A stretch of DNA of 64,000 nucleotides from JAXMCK01 sp046349395 (GCA_046349395.1 JAXMCK010000004.1:558001-622000), one strand, 5' to 3'; shown: positions 16,877 to 25,830, counted from the stretch's first letter. Made by a program: numbers and translations. The notes: a model not told the origin generated them from the sequence alone.

Positions 16877-18697
16877 ATGAGCATGCGGCTGCGCGGCCTG
16901 TCCGCCAAGATCCTGCTGCTCGCGGTGGCTTTCGTGCTGCTCGGCGAAGTGCTCATCTACGTGCCCTCGATCGCCCGTTTCCGCCTCGCCTATCTGCGCG
17001 AGCGCGTGGCGGCAGCCGACCTCGCGACACTGACCTTGGACGCCGAAGCCGCTCAGCGCCTGGACATGAACGTGGAGGAAGCGCTGCTGAAGGGTGCAGG
17101 CGTACTGTCGATCGTCCTGCACTCGGGCGAAACGCGCCTGATCCTGGGCCAGCCGACCTCCGTCGACGCCGTCGTCGACCTGCGCGACCTCAGCTGGAGC
17201 ACGCTCATTCCGGCGGCTCTGGATGTCCTCGCCCATCCCACCGGACGCATGCTTCGGCTCATGGGCAATGCACCGAGCGGCACCGGTGTGCTCGTCGACG
17301 TCACTCTCGACGAGCGTCCGCTGCGTGAAGCCATGCTCGACTACTCCTTCCGCATCCTGACGCTGTCGCTGGTTCTTTCCGCCATCGTGGCACTGCTGCT
17401 GTTCGCCAGCCTGCACCGGATGATCGTCGAGCCGCTGCGACGGGTGACGGCAGCCTTGAAGCATTTCCGGGAGCACCCGGAGGATCAGGCGAGCGAGGCC
17501 GACCTGCGGTCCCGGCGCGACGAGATCGGCATCGTCCAGAACGAGTTCGCCAGCATGCGGGTCTCGGTGCGTGCGGCACTCGCGCAGCGGACGAAGCTCG
17601 CCGCACTCGGCGCCGGGATGAGCCGCATGAGCCATGATCTCCGCAACGTCCTGGCGACCGCGGTGTTGATCTCGGACCGTTTGGAAAGCAGTGCCGATCC
17701 TTCCGTGCGACAGGTTGCGCCGCGGCTCGTCGATTCCCTCGACCGTGCGATCCGGCTCTGCACGGACACGCTGCGCTACGCCCGCAGCGGTGCGCCCGAC
17801 CCCAAACCGGTGCCGATCCGGCTGGCGGAGCTGGTGGAGCGTCTGCGCAATCTCGTGGCCGACACCAATCCGATGCTGCACTGGGACACGGACATCCCGG
17901 ATGGTCTGGGCATCAGGGCGGATCAGGACCAGATCTTCCGCATCCTCACGAACCTCGCCCGCAACGCGGCCGAGGCGATGCCGGCGGGAGGAACGATCCG
18001 GCTGACGGTGAGCGAGGAGGAGAGCGAGGACGTCGTGACGGTCGAGATGGCGGACAGCGGGCCGGGCATTCCCGATCAGGTTCGGGAGCATCTGTTCGAG
18101 CCGTTCGGCGGCTCGACCAAGAGCGACGGCTCGGGCCTCGGCCTCGCCATCGCGCGCGAGTTCGCACGCGCCCATGGCGGGGATCTGGAGCTCATGGCAA
18201 GTTCGCCGGCCGGCACGAGATTCCGTCTCACCCTCCCACGACAGCTGGCCTTCCGCTTTCCCGCGCCACGGATGACCACGATGGCCTATCGCAGCCTCGC
18301 CTTTCTCGTCGCCCTTTTCCCGGTCGTGGCCTGCTCCCACGTCGGGAACGTCGGCGGCTATCCGAACACCGCTTGGCTCATCCGGAGCTATTACGAGAAC
18401 AATGCGCAGGAGCGTGGCGCGTCCTGCAACTCGCCGAGCATCCAGACGCTGAACGAGGCCACGATCATCGAGGACACGCCGCAGAAGGTCGTCATGCGGG
18501 TGAAGTATTTCTGGATCGACCGGAGCCGGATCGACAACAACGATCCGCTGAGCGGCGGCTTCGTCCTCGGCGTGCCAGGGGGCGCGGGCTACTGCCAGGG
18601 GTGGAACACCCGCGACTTCACCTTCGACAAGATGACGGACGGCACCCTGACGATCGCCGGGATGAGCGGCCCGCAACGCCGCTCCTCCGGGTTCTGA
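16877..18697 (+). CDS. Sensor histidine kinase fused in frame to a lipoprotein
   Basis: 606 residues in one unbroken frame. Part one (1-455) is a membrane kinase: helix at 11-32, periplasmic region 33-157, helix at 160-183, HAMP, a dimerisation helix with His253 in MSHDLRNVL, and an ATPase domain with NLARNAAEAM, DSGPGIPD and GSGLGLAIAREFA. Part two starts at an internal Met466 (18272) or Met469 (18281) and looks like a separate gene: a signal sequence ending in the lipobox FPVVAC-S (Cys486) and a 120-residue mature domain with SCNSPSIQTLNEATIIEDTP. No stop separates them. Either a stop was lost, giving a topologically odd fusion, or the lipoprotein is translated from its own internal start. 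Confidence 0.85.
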   Translation: MSMRLRGLSAKILLLAVAFVLLGEVLIYVPSIARFRLAYLRERVAAADLATLTLDAEAAQRLDMNVEEALLKGAGVLSIVLHSGETRLILGQPTSVDAVVDLRDLSWSTLIPAALDVLAHPTGRMLRLMGNAPSGTGVLVDVTLDERPLREAMLDYSFRILTLSLVLSAIVALLLFASLHRMIVEPLRRVTAALKHFREHPEDQASEADLRSRRDEIGIVQNEFASMRVSVRAALAQRTKLAALGAGMSRMSHDLRNVLATAVLISDRLESSADPSVRQVAPRLVDSLDRAIRLCTDTLRYARSGAPDPKPVPIRLAELVERLRNLVADTNPMLHWDTDIPDGLGIRADQDQIFRILTNLARNAAEAMPAGGTIRLTVSEEESEDVVTVEMADSGPGIPDQVREHLFEPFGGSTKSDGSGLGLAIAREFARAHGGDLELMASSPAGTRFRLTLPRQLAFRFPAPRMTTMAYRSLAFLVALFPVVACSHVGNVGGYPNTAWLIRSYYENNAQERGASCNSPSIQTLNEATIIEDTPQKVVMRVKYFWIDRSRIDNNDPLSGGFVLGVPGGAGYCQGWNTRDFTFDKMTDGTLTIAGMSGPQRRSSGF

Positions 18698-18709
18698 CAG
18701 CGCGGCTAC

Positions 18710-20023
18710 TCAACCCTCGCGAAAGGCCTCGCGCAGGGGGAAGAGGCGGTCGGTCAGGTAGGATAGGATCGTCCGCTCGCCCACCAGCAGGTCGACGTCC
18801 GCCGCCATGCCCGAGCTCACGGCGAATCCCTGGCCGGCGTCGCCGAGATAGGCGCTGTCGGTGACGACGGTGACCTCATAGGCGAGATGGCCGCCGCCCT
18901 GGTCGGCCGTCGCGTCCGCCGCGACCGTGCGGACGGTGCCGTGCAGGGTGCCGTAGCGGAGATAGTCGAAGGCGCGCACCTTGACGGTCGCCGGCATGCC
19001 CTCGTGCACCCGGCCGATGTCCTCGTTCGACACCTCCGCCACGACGACGAGGCCCTCGTCCGCCGGGACGAGGCGCATCAGCGTCTCGTTCGCGGCGACC
19101 GCTTGGCCGGGTGCCGTGACGGCCAGATTCTGGACCACACCCGCCGCCGGAGCGCGGACCACGAGATCGTCCAAGGCGACCTGCCGGGCCCGGAGTTCCT
19201 CCGCCAGACGGTCGCGCTCGGCCGTCGTCCGCGCCGCCTCGTCGAGCACCTCGGTGTGCCATTCGCGTTCGAGGCCGGCGAGGCGGCTCTGGCTCTCGGC
19301 GAGGCCGGCCTGGGCGGCCGCCAGGGCGGCGTCCGCCTTGGCGCCCTGCCCTTCGGCGTCGCTCACCTGCTGCTGGACGGCGACGAGCTTCAATTCCGGG
19401 TAGAGGCCGCGCGAGGCCAATTCCTTCACGGCCGCCAATTGCTGCCGGAGCAAGGCCAGGCTGTTGCGCACCCGGCCGACCTCGGCCGCGGCCGTACGCA
19501 CCTCCGCCCGCTTCGCCTCGACGGCCTTCGCCAGGGTGTCGCGACGGCTGGCGAGCGTGCCTTCGCGCGCACCCAGGAGCGAGGCCTGGGCCGCCACGAG
19601 GTCCGGACGCTGCTCCGCCAGATCGGGTGTCAGGCTCAGCGGCTCGCCCGTCGACTCGGCCTCGAGGCGGGCCGCCGCCGCGGCCTCGACCTGCCAGCGG
19701 CCCAGAAGCTGCGCATGCTCGCTGGAACGGATGTCGGCCTGCAGGGTGACGAGCGGGGCGCCGGCCTCGACCCGGTCACCGTTGGCGACGTGGATCGTGG
19801 CGACCCGCCCGCCCTCGGGGTGGTTGATGATCTTGACCTGCCCGGCGGGCTCGATGCGGCCGGGTGCCCGGACGACCTCCTCGACCTTCGCCAGCGCCAG
19901 CCAGGCGAGGATGGCCAGCAGCAGGCAGGCGACGCCGCCGACCAGGGCGTTCGTCGCTGCCGGCAGACGGGCGTCGATAAGGGCTTCGGCCGTCGGCGGA
20001 CAGGCGAGGCGTGCGGCGGCCAA
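18710..20023 (-). CDS. Type I secretion membrane fusion (adaptor) protein, HlyD family
   Basis: 437 residues. One N-terminal membrane helix (NALVGGVACLLLAILAWLAL), then the HlyD biotinyl-lipoyl start VRAPGRIEPAGQVKIINHPEGG with GDRVEAGAPLVTL, a long Ala/Arg/Glu-rich coiled-coil hairpin (about 105-290), a return lipoyl half (VRAPAAGVVQNLAVTAPGQ) and a beta-barrel (VSNEDIGRVHEGMPATVKV). The start is TTG, four bases after the transporter stop, so the two form an operon. It would bridge the ABC exporter to an outer-membrane TolC-type channel, which is not in the window. Confidence 0.92.
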   Translation of the reverse strand: MAAARLACPPTAEALIDARLPAATNALVGGVACLLLAILAWLALAKVEEVVRAPGRIEPAGQVKIINHPEGGRVATIHVANGDRVEAGAPLVTLQADIRSSEHAQLLGRWQVEAAAAARLEAESTGEPLSLTPDLAEQRPDLVAAQASLLGAREGTLASRRDTLAKAVEAKRAEVRTAAAEVGRVRNSLALLRQQLAAVKELASRGLYPELKLVAVQQQVSDAEGQGAKADAALAAAQAGLAESQSRLAGLEREWHTEVLDEAARTTAERDRLAEELRARQVALDDLVVRAPAAGVVQNLAVTAPGQAVAANETLMRLVPADEGLVVVAEVSNEDIGRVHEGMPATVKVRAFDYLRYGTLHGTVRTVAADATADQGGGHLAYEVTVVTDSAYLGDAGQGFAVSSGMAADVDLLVGERTILSYLTDRLFPLREAFREG

Positions 20024-20027
20024 AGGC

Positions 20028-22160
20028 TCAGCTCACCGCGTGCAGGCCGGCGGAGCGGCGCATCACCTGCATCGTCGCCGCGATCTCCGCGGCCGTGCCG
20101 GACTTCGCCAGGCGTCCCCCCTCGATCAGGAGACCCCGGTCGCAGATGGCGAGCACCGCCGGGCGGTGGGTGACGAGGATCAGCGTCCGCCCGCGCGAGG
20201 CGCGTCTGAGATTGCCCAGGAGATAGGCCTCGGCAGCCGGCGACAGGGCGCTCGTCGCCTCGTCCATAACGAGGATGCGCGGGTTGCGCACGAGGGCGCG
20301 GGCGATCGCGATGAGCTGGCGCTGCCCCATCGAGATGCCGGCTCCGCGCTCGCCGAGACGTGTCTCGTAGCCGTCGGGCATGTTGCGGATGAAGTCGTGA
20401 GCGCCACTGAACTTGGCCGCCGCGACGACACGGGGAAAGGAGCCGTCGGCAGCACCGAGGGCGATATTCTCGGCGATGGTGCCCGAGAACAACTGCACTT
20501 CCTGCGGCACCACGCCGATCTGCCGGCGCAACTCCTCGCGCGAGAGACCCTCGAGCGGCAGATCGTCGAGCAGCACGCGGCCGGCCGACGGCGAGTCGAG
20601 GCCCAGGATCAGCCGCACCAGCGTGCTCTTGCCCGAGCCTGCGGGGCCGACGACGCCCAGCGTCGTGCCCGGGGCGATGTCGAAGCTCAGCCCATCCAAT
20701 GCCGTGGTCTTGGCGCCGGGGTAGGTGAAGGACACGGCGTCGAACCGGATGCGGCCACGTAGCTTGAAGTCGCTCTGCCGGCTGTCGGTCCGCTCGCCGG
20801 GCTCGGCCATGAAGCCGTCGATCTGGCCGTACGCCGTGCGCGCCTGCTGGATCTGCGTCCAGGCACCGGCGATCTGGCGCAGCGGGGTCAGGGCCCTTGC
20901 CGAGAGGATCGAGGCGGCGACAAGGGCGCCGACCGAAAGCTCGCCCGCGATGATGAGGCGGGCACCCACATAGATGAGGATGAGTGCGGTCAGCGATTGC
21001 AGCGCCTGCGCCAGCCCGCCCGCCACATGGTCGATGCGCCCAGCGAGGAAGCCAGCCCACGCGGCCGGCACCAGGCGCTGCTCGTAGCGCTGCTCCATCT
21101 CGCCTTCGAGCCCCAGCATCTTCACCGTCTGGATCTGCACGACGGCCTCGGCCAAGGCACCGTTCTTGCCCACCGCCGCAGCACCCGCTTCGCGGGACAG
21201 TGCGGACTGCCGTCGCTGCGAGAGGATCGAGAGGATGACGAACAGCGGCATCGCCAGGGCGGTCACCAGCGCCAACGGCGGGGCGATCGCCACCAGGGCG
21301 ACGAGGAACAGCCCGACGAAGGCGAGGTCGACCAGCAGCAACGGCAATTGCCCGGTCAGGAAACGGCGCAACTGGTCCGTCTGGCGGATCCGTTCGAGGA
21401 CGGCCGTCGGCGACTCGCGATCGATGCTCGCAAAGGGCAGCCGCATCAGGTGGCGCACCACCTGCGTGCCGAAGGCGGCTTCCAACCGCGCACCCGTGTG
21501 GGCCATCACGGTGCCGCGGACGGAGCGCAGCAGAAGCTCGAAGCCGAACAGCGTGACCATGCCGATGGCCATGACATCGAGCGTGCGCAGGGCCGCGTGA
21601 CCGATGACCTTGTTGTAGACCGCCATCATGAACAGCGGGGTCGCCAGCGCCAGCAGGTTGATCAGCACCGAGGCGAGGATGATCTGCCAGCGTACGGCAC
21701 CGACGCGCAGCAGGACCGCCCGGCGCCAGTCGCCGACGGGTTGAGCCGTGGGTGCTGAGGCGAGGACGAGGGCGGCATCGCAAAGGGCCAGCAGGTTCTG
21801 GGCGGTGTAGGCGGCGGTGTTGCCGGAGACGGCTTCCACGACGAGGTAGGTGGAGCCGCTGCGGGCGCGCACGATCCACGCGAGGCCCGGCAGGCGCCCG
21901 ATCGCCAGAAACGGCGTCGGCAGTCGCGCCAGCCGGCGGCTGGTGAGCTTGTCCAGTCTTCCAGCAAAGCCGAAGGAGGCGGCTAGACCGATCAGGGTGC
22001 CGCTATCGGCGACTCCGTTACCCAGGCCCGAAGCGGAACGAAGCTCCTCTTCGGTGACGGTCCGGTCGAACTGGCGCAGGAGACGCGACAAGCCCTGCAG
22101 GAGAGCGTCCTGGCGGGGAGGCTCGGTCGACCTCGGCGCAGTTGCCGTAGCGGCCACCAT
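20028..22160 (-). CDS. Type I secretion system permease/ATPase
   Basis: 710 residues. A degenerate C39-peptidase-like N-terminal domain (about 15-140, no catalytic Cys), six-helix membrane region (about 150-440) and ABC ATPase (about 475-710). Walker A is GPAGSGKST (505), Walker B ILVMDEATSAL (629), H-loop LVTHRP. The signature loop reads ISMGQRQ instead of SGGQRQ, and the D-loop has SALS instead of SALD. The closest functional group is exporters of RTX-like or large adhesin proteins. The ATG at 22160 follows a non-homologous open extension to 22217. No substrate gene is evident nearby. Confidence 0.92.
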   Translation of the reverse strand: MVAATATAPRSTEPPRQDALLQGLSRLLRQFDRTVTEEELRSASGLGNGVADSGTLIGLAASFGFAGRLDKLTSRRLARLPTPFLAIGRLPGLAWIVRARSGSTYLVVEAVSGNTAAYTAQNLLALCDAALVLASAPTAQPVGDWRRAVLLRVGAVRWQIILASVLINLLALATPLFMMAVYNKVIGHAALRTLDVMAIGMVTLFGFELLLRSVRGTVMAHTGARLEAAFGTQVVRHLMRLPFASIDRESPTAVLERIRQTDQLRRFLTGQLPLLLVDLAFVGLFLVALVAIAPPLALVTALAMPLFVILSILSQRRQSALSREAGAAAVGKNGALAEAVVQIQTVKMLGLEGEMEQRYEQRLVPAAWAGFLAGRIDHVAGGLAQALQSLTALILIYVGARLIIAGELSVGALVAASILSARALTPLRQIAGAWTQIQQARTAYGQIDGFMAEPGERTDSRQSDFKLRGRIRFDAVSFTYPGAKTTALDGLSFDIAPGTTLGVVGPAGSGKSTLVRLILGLDSPSAGRVLLDDLPLEGLSREELRRQIGVVPQEVQLFSGTIAENIALGAADGSFPRVVAAAKFSGAHDFIRNMPDGYETRLGERGAGISMGQRQLIAIARALVRNPRILVMDEATSALSPAAEAYLLGNLRRASRGRTLILVTHRPAVLAICDRGLLIEGGRLAKSGTAAEIAATMQVMRRSAGLHAVS

Positions 22161-22247
22161 GAACTTGGAACCCAGGCACTCGAACCTGGTCGATGCATAG
22201 TGGATCCCGCGCCACACATCAACTTCGGGTTGATCTCGTGGTGGTGA

Positions 22248-23437
22248 TCAATCCAATGCGTATACAAGGAACTTGAGATAGGCGGTCTCGGGCAGGGCAG
22301 GATGCACGGGGTGATCCGGTCCAGCACCCGCAGTGAGGAGCAGGCGGCCCCCGCGCCCGGCGGCACGGATGCCCGCCCAGGTCGCAGCCCGGTAATCGTC
22401 CAGGCCGACATGGTAGGAACAGCAGCCGAGGCAGAGGTATCCGGGCTCCGCGGTCACGCCGGCGGCGAGCATCGCCAGCTTCTCGTAGCCTTTCAGCCCC
22501 GGCTTCAGATCCTTGCGCGCTTTCACGAAGGCAGGCGGGTCGGCGATCACGAGCCCGTAGCGGCGCTTCTCGGCCGCCTGCGCCTGCAGAAACTCGAAGG
22601 CATCGGCGCGGACGAACTTCGTCCGCTCGGTCACCTTCTGCAGCGCAGCACTGGATTCGGCCTGGGCGAGTGCCGCGGCCGAGCCGTCGACCGCGGTGAC
22701 CGAGCGCGCCCCGCGCGACGCGGCGGTCAACGCGAAGCCGCCGCAATAGCTGTAGACGTCGAGGACGTCCTGGCCGCCGGCGAAGCGGGCGGCGAAAGCG
22801 CGGTTGTCGCGCTGGTCGTAGAACCAGCCGGTCTTCTGGCCGCCGCCGGCATCGGCCCGGAAGTGAAGACCGTTCTCCACGAGGTCCAGGTGCTCCGGCA
22901 ACTCGCCGTGGAGCACGCGAACCTCCTCCGGCAGACCTTCGAGGCGGCGCACGCCCGTGTCGTCACGGGCCACGATCGTGCGCGGGCTCAGCAGCCGCGC
23001 CAGCACCTCGGCAGAAATAGAACCGCTTCAGGCGATCCATGCCGGCCAGCCGTTCGGCTGCAGGATGACGACGTCGCCGTGGCGGTCGACCACGAAGGCC
23101 GGGCAGGCCGTCGGCCTCGGCGTAGAACAAGACGGTAGTAGGGCGCGTCGAACAGGCGCTCGCGGATGACCAGCGCTCGGGCGAGCGCCGCTCGACGAAC
23201 GCACGGTCGATAGTGGCATCCTTGTTCGGGTCAGCAAACGGGCCGCAATCAGCGAGTGCAGTTGATACGCCACACCCATGATCATCTTGCCGTTCGGCGA
23301 CATGAGGCGCACTGCATCTTCAGTTCGATGGCCTTGGCCTCGCCGTCCATCCGCAATTCGTTCGAGAACAGCCAGGGCTGCCGGCGCGCAGGCGACGGTC
23401 CTCACCCGGAAGGATGCGAATGCGGTGGGTAGCTCAT
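22248..23437 (-). pseudogene. RlmI-type 23S rRNA (cytosine-C5) methyltransferase, frameshifted
   Basis: The C-terminal two thirds (22248 to about 23030) is an intact frame with a Rossmann methyltransferase: SYCGGFALTAASRG, VIADPPAFVKARKDLK, and the catalytic CCSYHV region. The N-terminal PUA part (about 23030-23437) is homologous only when frames are switched at least six times: RILPGEDRRLRAG, PWLFSNELRMDGEAKAIE, RLMSPNGKMI, SLIAARLLTR, ATIDRAFVERR, LARALVIRERLFDAPYYRLV, then FVVDRHGDVVILQPN. Single-base indels separate the blocks. It is either a pseudogene or a cluster of sequence errors; the rest of the window shows nothing similar. Confidence 0.85.
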
Positions 23438-23615
23438 CGTGGATCCAGCCCGTGGGCGCAGGCGAACGATGCCCGTAGCGATCCGTGGCGGATCGGCGCC
23501 ATGCGGCCGGCGCCCGCGTTGGTCGTTAATGGTCATCGCCATAGCTTTGAAACATGCGTGTGTGAAGGTTCGGAGGATTTCGCTGGCAGGCGACCCTCGG
23601 CGGTGGAGAACGAGA

Positions 23616-23852
23616 ATGGCTTCGTTACAGCAGGATTTTGAGCGACGCCTGACCTTCGACGAAGTCGAGCACGAGCTTCGAACGCCTTTGGCTTCGCTCC
23701 GCTCGATGTCGGAGATCCTGCGCGACTATCCGGATCTGAGTGCGGAAGAACGGTCGCGCTTCATCGAGCACATGGTCGGGGACTACGACCGCCTGGAAAG
23801 GGCTGTCGACCGTCTGCTGGCCCATCGCGCGGTGCAGCAGGCGCTCACCTGA
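23616..23852 (+). CDS. Stand-alone histidine kinase phosphoacceptor (HisKA/DHp) domain protein
   Basis: 78 residues that are nothing but a DHp hairpin: the H-box VEHELRTPLASLRSMSEIL carries His19, and the second helix runs from about 41 to 72 (SAEERSRFIEHMVGDYDRLE). There is no ATPase domain, sensor or membrane segment, and the gene ends cleanly. The ATG has GGAG about 8 bases upstream. It could act as a phosphotransfer protein, a dimerisation decoy for a kinase, or be the leftover of a larger kinase; no kinase remnants are seen on either side. It lies tail to tail with the phosphoesterase gene, 4 bases apart. Confidence 0.75.
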   Translation: MASLQQDFERRLTFDEVEHELRTPLASLRSMSEILRDYPDLSAEERSRFIEHMVGDYDRLERAVDRLLAHRAVQQALT

Positions 23853-23856
23853 GTCT

Positions 23857-24666
23857 TCAAGGGAGGGCCTCGCCGAGGCCCTGGCCGACGCGGACGGGCT
23901 CGATGGTGCGGGCGAGGCCGGTGGCGTCGTCGGTCTCGATCAGCACCGCACAGAGCATGGCCGGCCCGTCGGCCGGCTGTAGCCTCGTTCCCGGAATGTC
24001 GGTTCGCCAGCGGTGCAGCGAACCCTGTTTCTCCATGCCGATGACGCTGTCGTAGTCGCCGGTCATCCCGACATCGGTCATATAGGCGGTGCCGCCGACC
24101 AGCACCCGTGCATCCGCCGTCGGCACGTGGGTATGCGTGCCGACGACCGCCGAGACACGGCCGTCGAAGGCGTGGCCCAGGGCCAGCTTTTCGCTCGTCG
24201 CCTCGGCGTGGACGTCGACGATGATCGCCTGCGCACTGCCGCCCAGCACGTGCCTCGTCAACTCGGCCTCGACGGCGCGGAACGGGTCGTCCGTCATGCC
24301 CATGAAGAGCCGCCCCAGCACCTGGACGACGACGAGGCGCCGACCCCGCGCCGTCCTGAACTCGCCGACACCCTTGCCCGGCGTGCCCGGCGCCATGTTG
24401 AGCGGCCTGACGATGCGCGGCTCGCGGTCGATGTGGCCCAGCAGCTCGCGCTGGTCCCAGGCATGGTTGCCGAGCGTCAGAAGATCCGCCCCGCCCGCCA
24501 GGAACTCCGACGCGATCGTCGGCGTCAGGCCGTAGCCGCCGGCGGCGTTCTCGGCGTTCACAACCACGGCGTCGAGGGCGAGGCGCTCCCGCAGCTCGGG
24601 AAGACGTGAGAGGAGGACGGTGCGCCCGGAACGACCGACGACGTCACCGACGAAAAGAACGCGCAA
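23857..24666 (-). CDS. YmdB/TIGR00282-family metallophosphoesterase
   Basis: 269 residues. The motifs FVGDVVGRSGR, NAENAAGGYGLTP, LTLGNHAWDQ, DVHAEATSEK and VVGTHTHVPTAD are diagnostic of the family that includes Bacillus YmdB, a cyclic-nucleotide phosphodiesterase with di-iron centre. The start is a TTG preceded at 7 bases by GGAG; an ATG is not available at the family N-terminus. It is followed upstream by the cyclo-ligase gene on the same strand, 36 bases apart, a neighbour relationship common in alphaproteobacteria. Confidence 0.93.
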   Translation of the reverse strand: MRVLFVGDVVGRSGRTVLLSRLPELRERLALDAVVVNAENAAGGYGLTPTIASEFLAGGADLLTLGNHAWDQRELLGHIDREPRIVRPLNMAPGTPGKGVGEFRTARGRRLVVVQVLGRLFMGMTDDPFRAVEAELTRHVLGGSAQAIIVDVHAEATSEKLALGHAFDGRVSAVVGTHTHVPTADARVLVGGTAYMTDVGMTGDYDSVIGMEKQGSLHRWRTDIPGTRLQPADGPAMLCAVLIETDDATGLARTIEPVRVGQGLGEALP

Positions 24667-24702
24667 GATGGATCTCCAGGAGGCGACCCCGGGCAGACGG
24701 CC

Positions 24703-25305
24703 TCAGGCGACGCAGCGAATCAGGCCGTTCTCGGTGAGAACCGACCGCAGCGCAACGTCGTTCGAGCCTGTCGGCACCGCCGGGACTTCCTGCATCGCCA
24801 GGGCATATCCGATGACGATGACGTCGTGCCCCTGCCCGGCAAGCTCGGCCAGGGTACGGTCGTAGAAGCCGGCACCGTAGCCGAGCCTGCCGCCGCGCCG
24901 GTCGAACGCCAGCAGCGGGGCCAGCACGATGTCGGGTACCACCACGGGGCTGTCCGGAGGCGGTTCCATCACCTGCATCGGACCGGGAACGAGGGTCGCA
25001 CCCGGCGTCCAGGCATGAAACGTCAAAGGACGGCCGCGCCCGTGCATGCGGGGCAGGAGCGGCGTGGCACCACCCCGATGCAGGGCCTGGAGCAGTGGCT
25101 GCGTGTCCAGTTCGCCTGCGAGCGACCAGAAGAGGCTGATTCTCCTGAGCGATCGCCAGGGGATCTCGCGAAGGGCCGCCTCCGCAAGGAGTCGGCTCCG
25201 CTCGCGCAGGTCACCCTCGGGCAGGGCCGCCCGGCGAGCGATCATCTCCTTGCGCAGCGCAGACTTCTGCGCCCGCAGTTCGAACTCGCCGACGTCCTGG
25301 GTCAT
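24703..25305 (-). CDS. 5-formyltetrahydrofolate cyclo-ligase
   Basis: 200 residues. Converts 5-formyl-THF to 5,10-methenyl-THF with ATP. The N-terminal KSALRKEMIARRAAL, the central PLLPRM and the C-terminal signature GGRLGYGAGFYDRTLA are present. It sits directly downstream of the 6S-like RNA and zapA, as ygfA does in many proteobacteria, which supports both calls. Confidence 0.95.
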   Translation of the reverse strand: MTQDVGEFELRAQKSALRKEMIARRAALPEGDLRERSRLLAEAALREIPWRSLRRISLFWSLAGELDTQPLLQALHRGGATPLLPRMHGRGRPLTFHAWTPGATLVPGPMQVMEPPPDSPVVVPDIVLAPLLAFDRRGGRLGYGAGFYDRTLAELAGQGHDVIVIGYALAMQEVPAVPTGSNDVALRSVLTENGLIRCVA

Positions 25306-25339
25306 GGAAACGTCAGGAGAGGCGCGACGGCGCCGCCGA

Positions 25340-25470
25340 AGCCGTAGCGTCGGATTCGTCCCTGGGACCTGCTACGCAGGTGGGCGCCGTGTGGCGTGGC
25401 CACGACCACGTCAGGGACAGCTCCCTTTGGAACGAAATAGGCCCAGGGTGATGATACGACACGTCACGCA
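25340..25470 (-). ncRNA. ssrS: 6S RNA-like gene between zapA and the 5-FTHF cyclo-ligase gene
   Basis: No protein gene occupies 25306-25497. On the minus strand CCCTGGG (25442-25448) pairs exactly with CCCAGGG (25360-25366), enclosing about 75 bases with an internal GTGG-CGTGGCCACG hairpin and a purine-rich bulge (AAAGGGAGCTG). A long closing stem around a central bubble is the 6S RNA architecture, and zapA-ssrS-ygfA is the conserved location in proteobacteria. 6S RNA binds housekeeping RNA polymerase and mimics an open promoter. Ends are approximate; I could not run a covariance model. Confidence 0.62.
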
Positions 25471-25497
25471 CCCAGCAGCCACCGTCACGATCGTTAG

Positions 25498-25827
25498 TTA
25501 GGGAGTCTCGAGGGCCGCAGCAAGCTGTTCGAGCCGCTGGGCGACACGATCGAGGGCGGCGGCCGCCTCGCGCTCCGGCACCTTCGTGGCCTCGGCCAGC
25601 TGGGTGCGGAGCTTCTTCACTTCCTCATAGGCATCGGCCAACTCGTCGGCGACGGTGAGGCTGGTGAGGAGCAGCAGCTTCGGCTCCGGCACCTGGCCGT
25701 GCTGCTGGGTGATCTTCGAAGCACAGCTGTCGATGTAGGCGGCGAGGCGCTTCAGCCGCGGCTCCTCGCCGTCGCCGCACTGCACCTGATGGCGGCGGCC
25801 GTTGATCGCGATGTCGACCATGCCCAT
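25498..25827 (-). CDS. zapA: Cell division protein ZapA
   Basis: 109 residues. FtsZ-associated protein: N-terminal DIAINGRRHQVQCGDGEE, RLKRLAAYIDSCASKI, then the long C-terminal coiled coil from about 45 to 105 (LTVADELADAYEEVKKLR). It begins three bases after the stop of the upstream coiled-coil protein. Confidence 0.92.
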   Translation of the reverse strand: MGMVDIAINGRRHQVQCGDGEEPRLKRLAAYIDSCASKITQQHGQVPEPKLLLLTSLTVADELADAYEEVKKLRTQLAEATKVPEREAAAALDRVAQRLEQLAAALETP

Positions 25828-25830
25828 GGC

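Noticed and set aside
16004..18676. 890-codon open frame antisense to the DUF547 and kinase genes
   Set aside because: Low-complexity composition and no homology; the plus-strand genes carry clear motifs.
22160..22206. Possible tRNA fragment near the exporter start (GAACTTGG...CGAACCTGG)
   Set aside because: No cloverleaf can be drawn; only a short CCAGG/CCTGG pairing.
22218..22234. ATCAAC-TTCGG-GTTGAT hairpin between rlmI and the exporter gene
   Set aside because: Only 6 bp and no U-tract; cannot be separated from chance.
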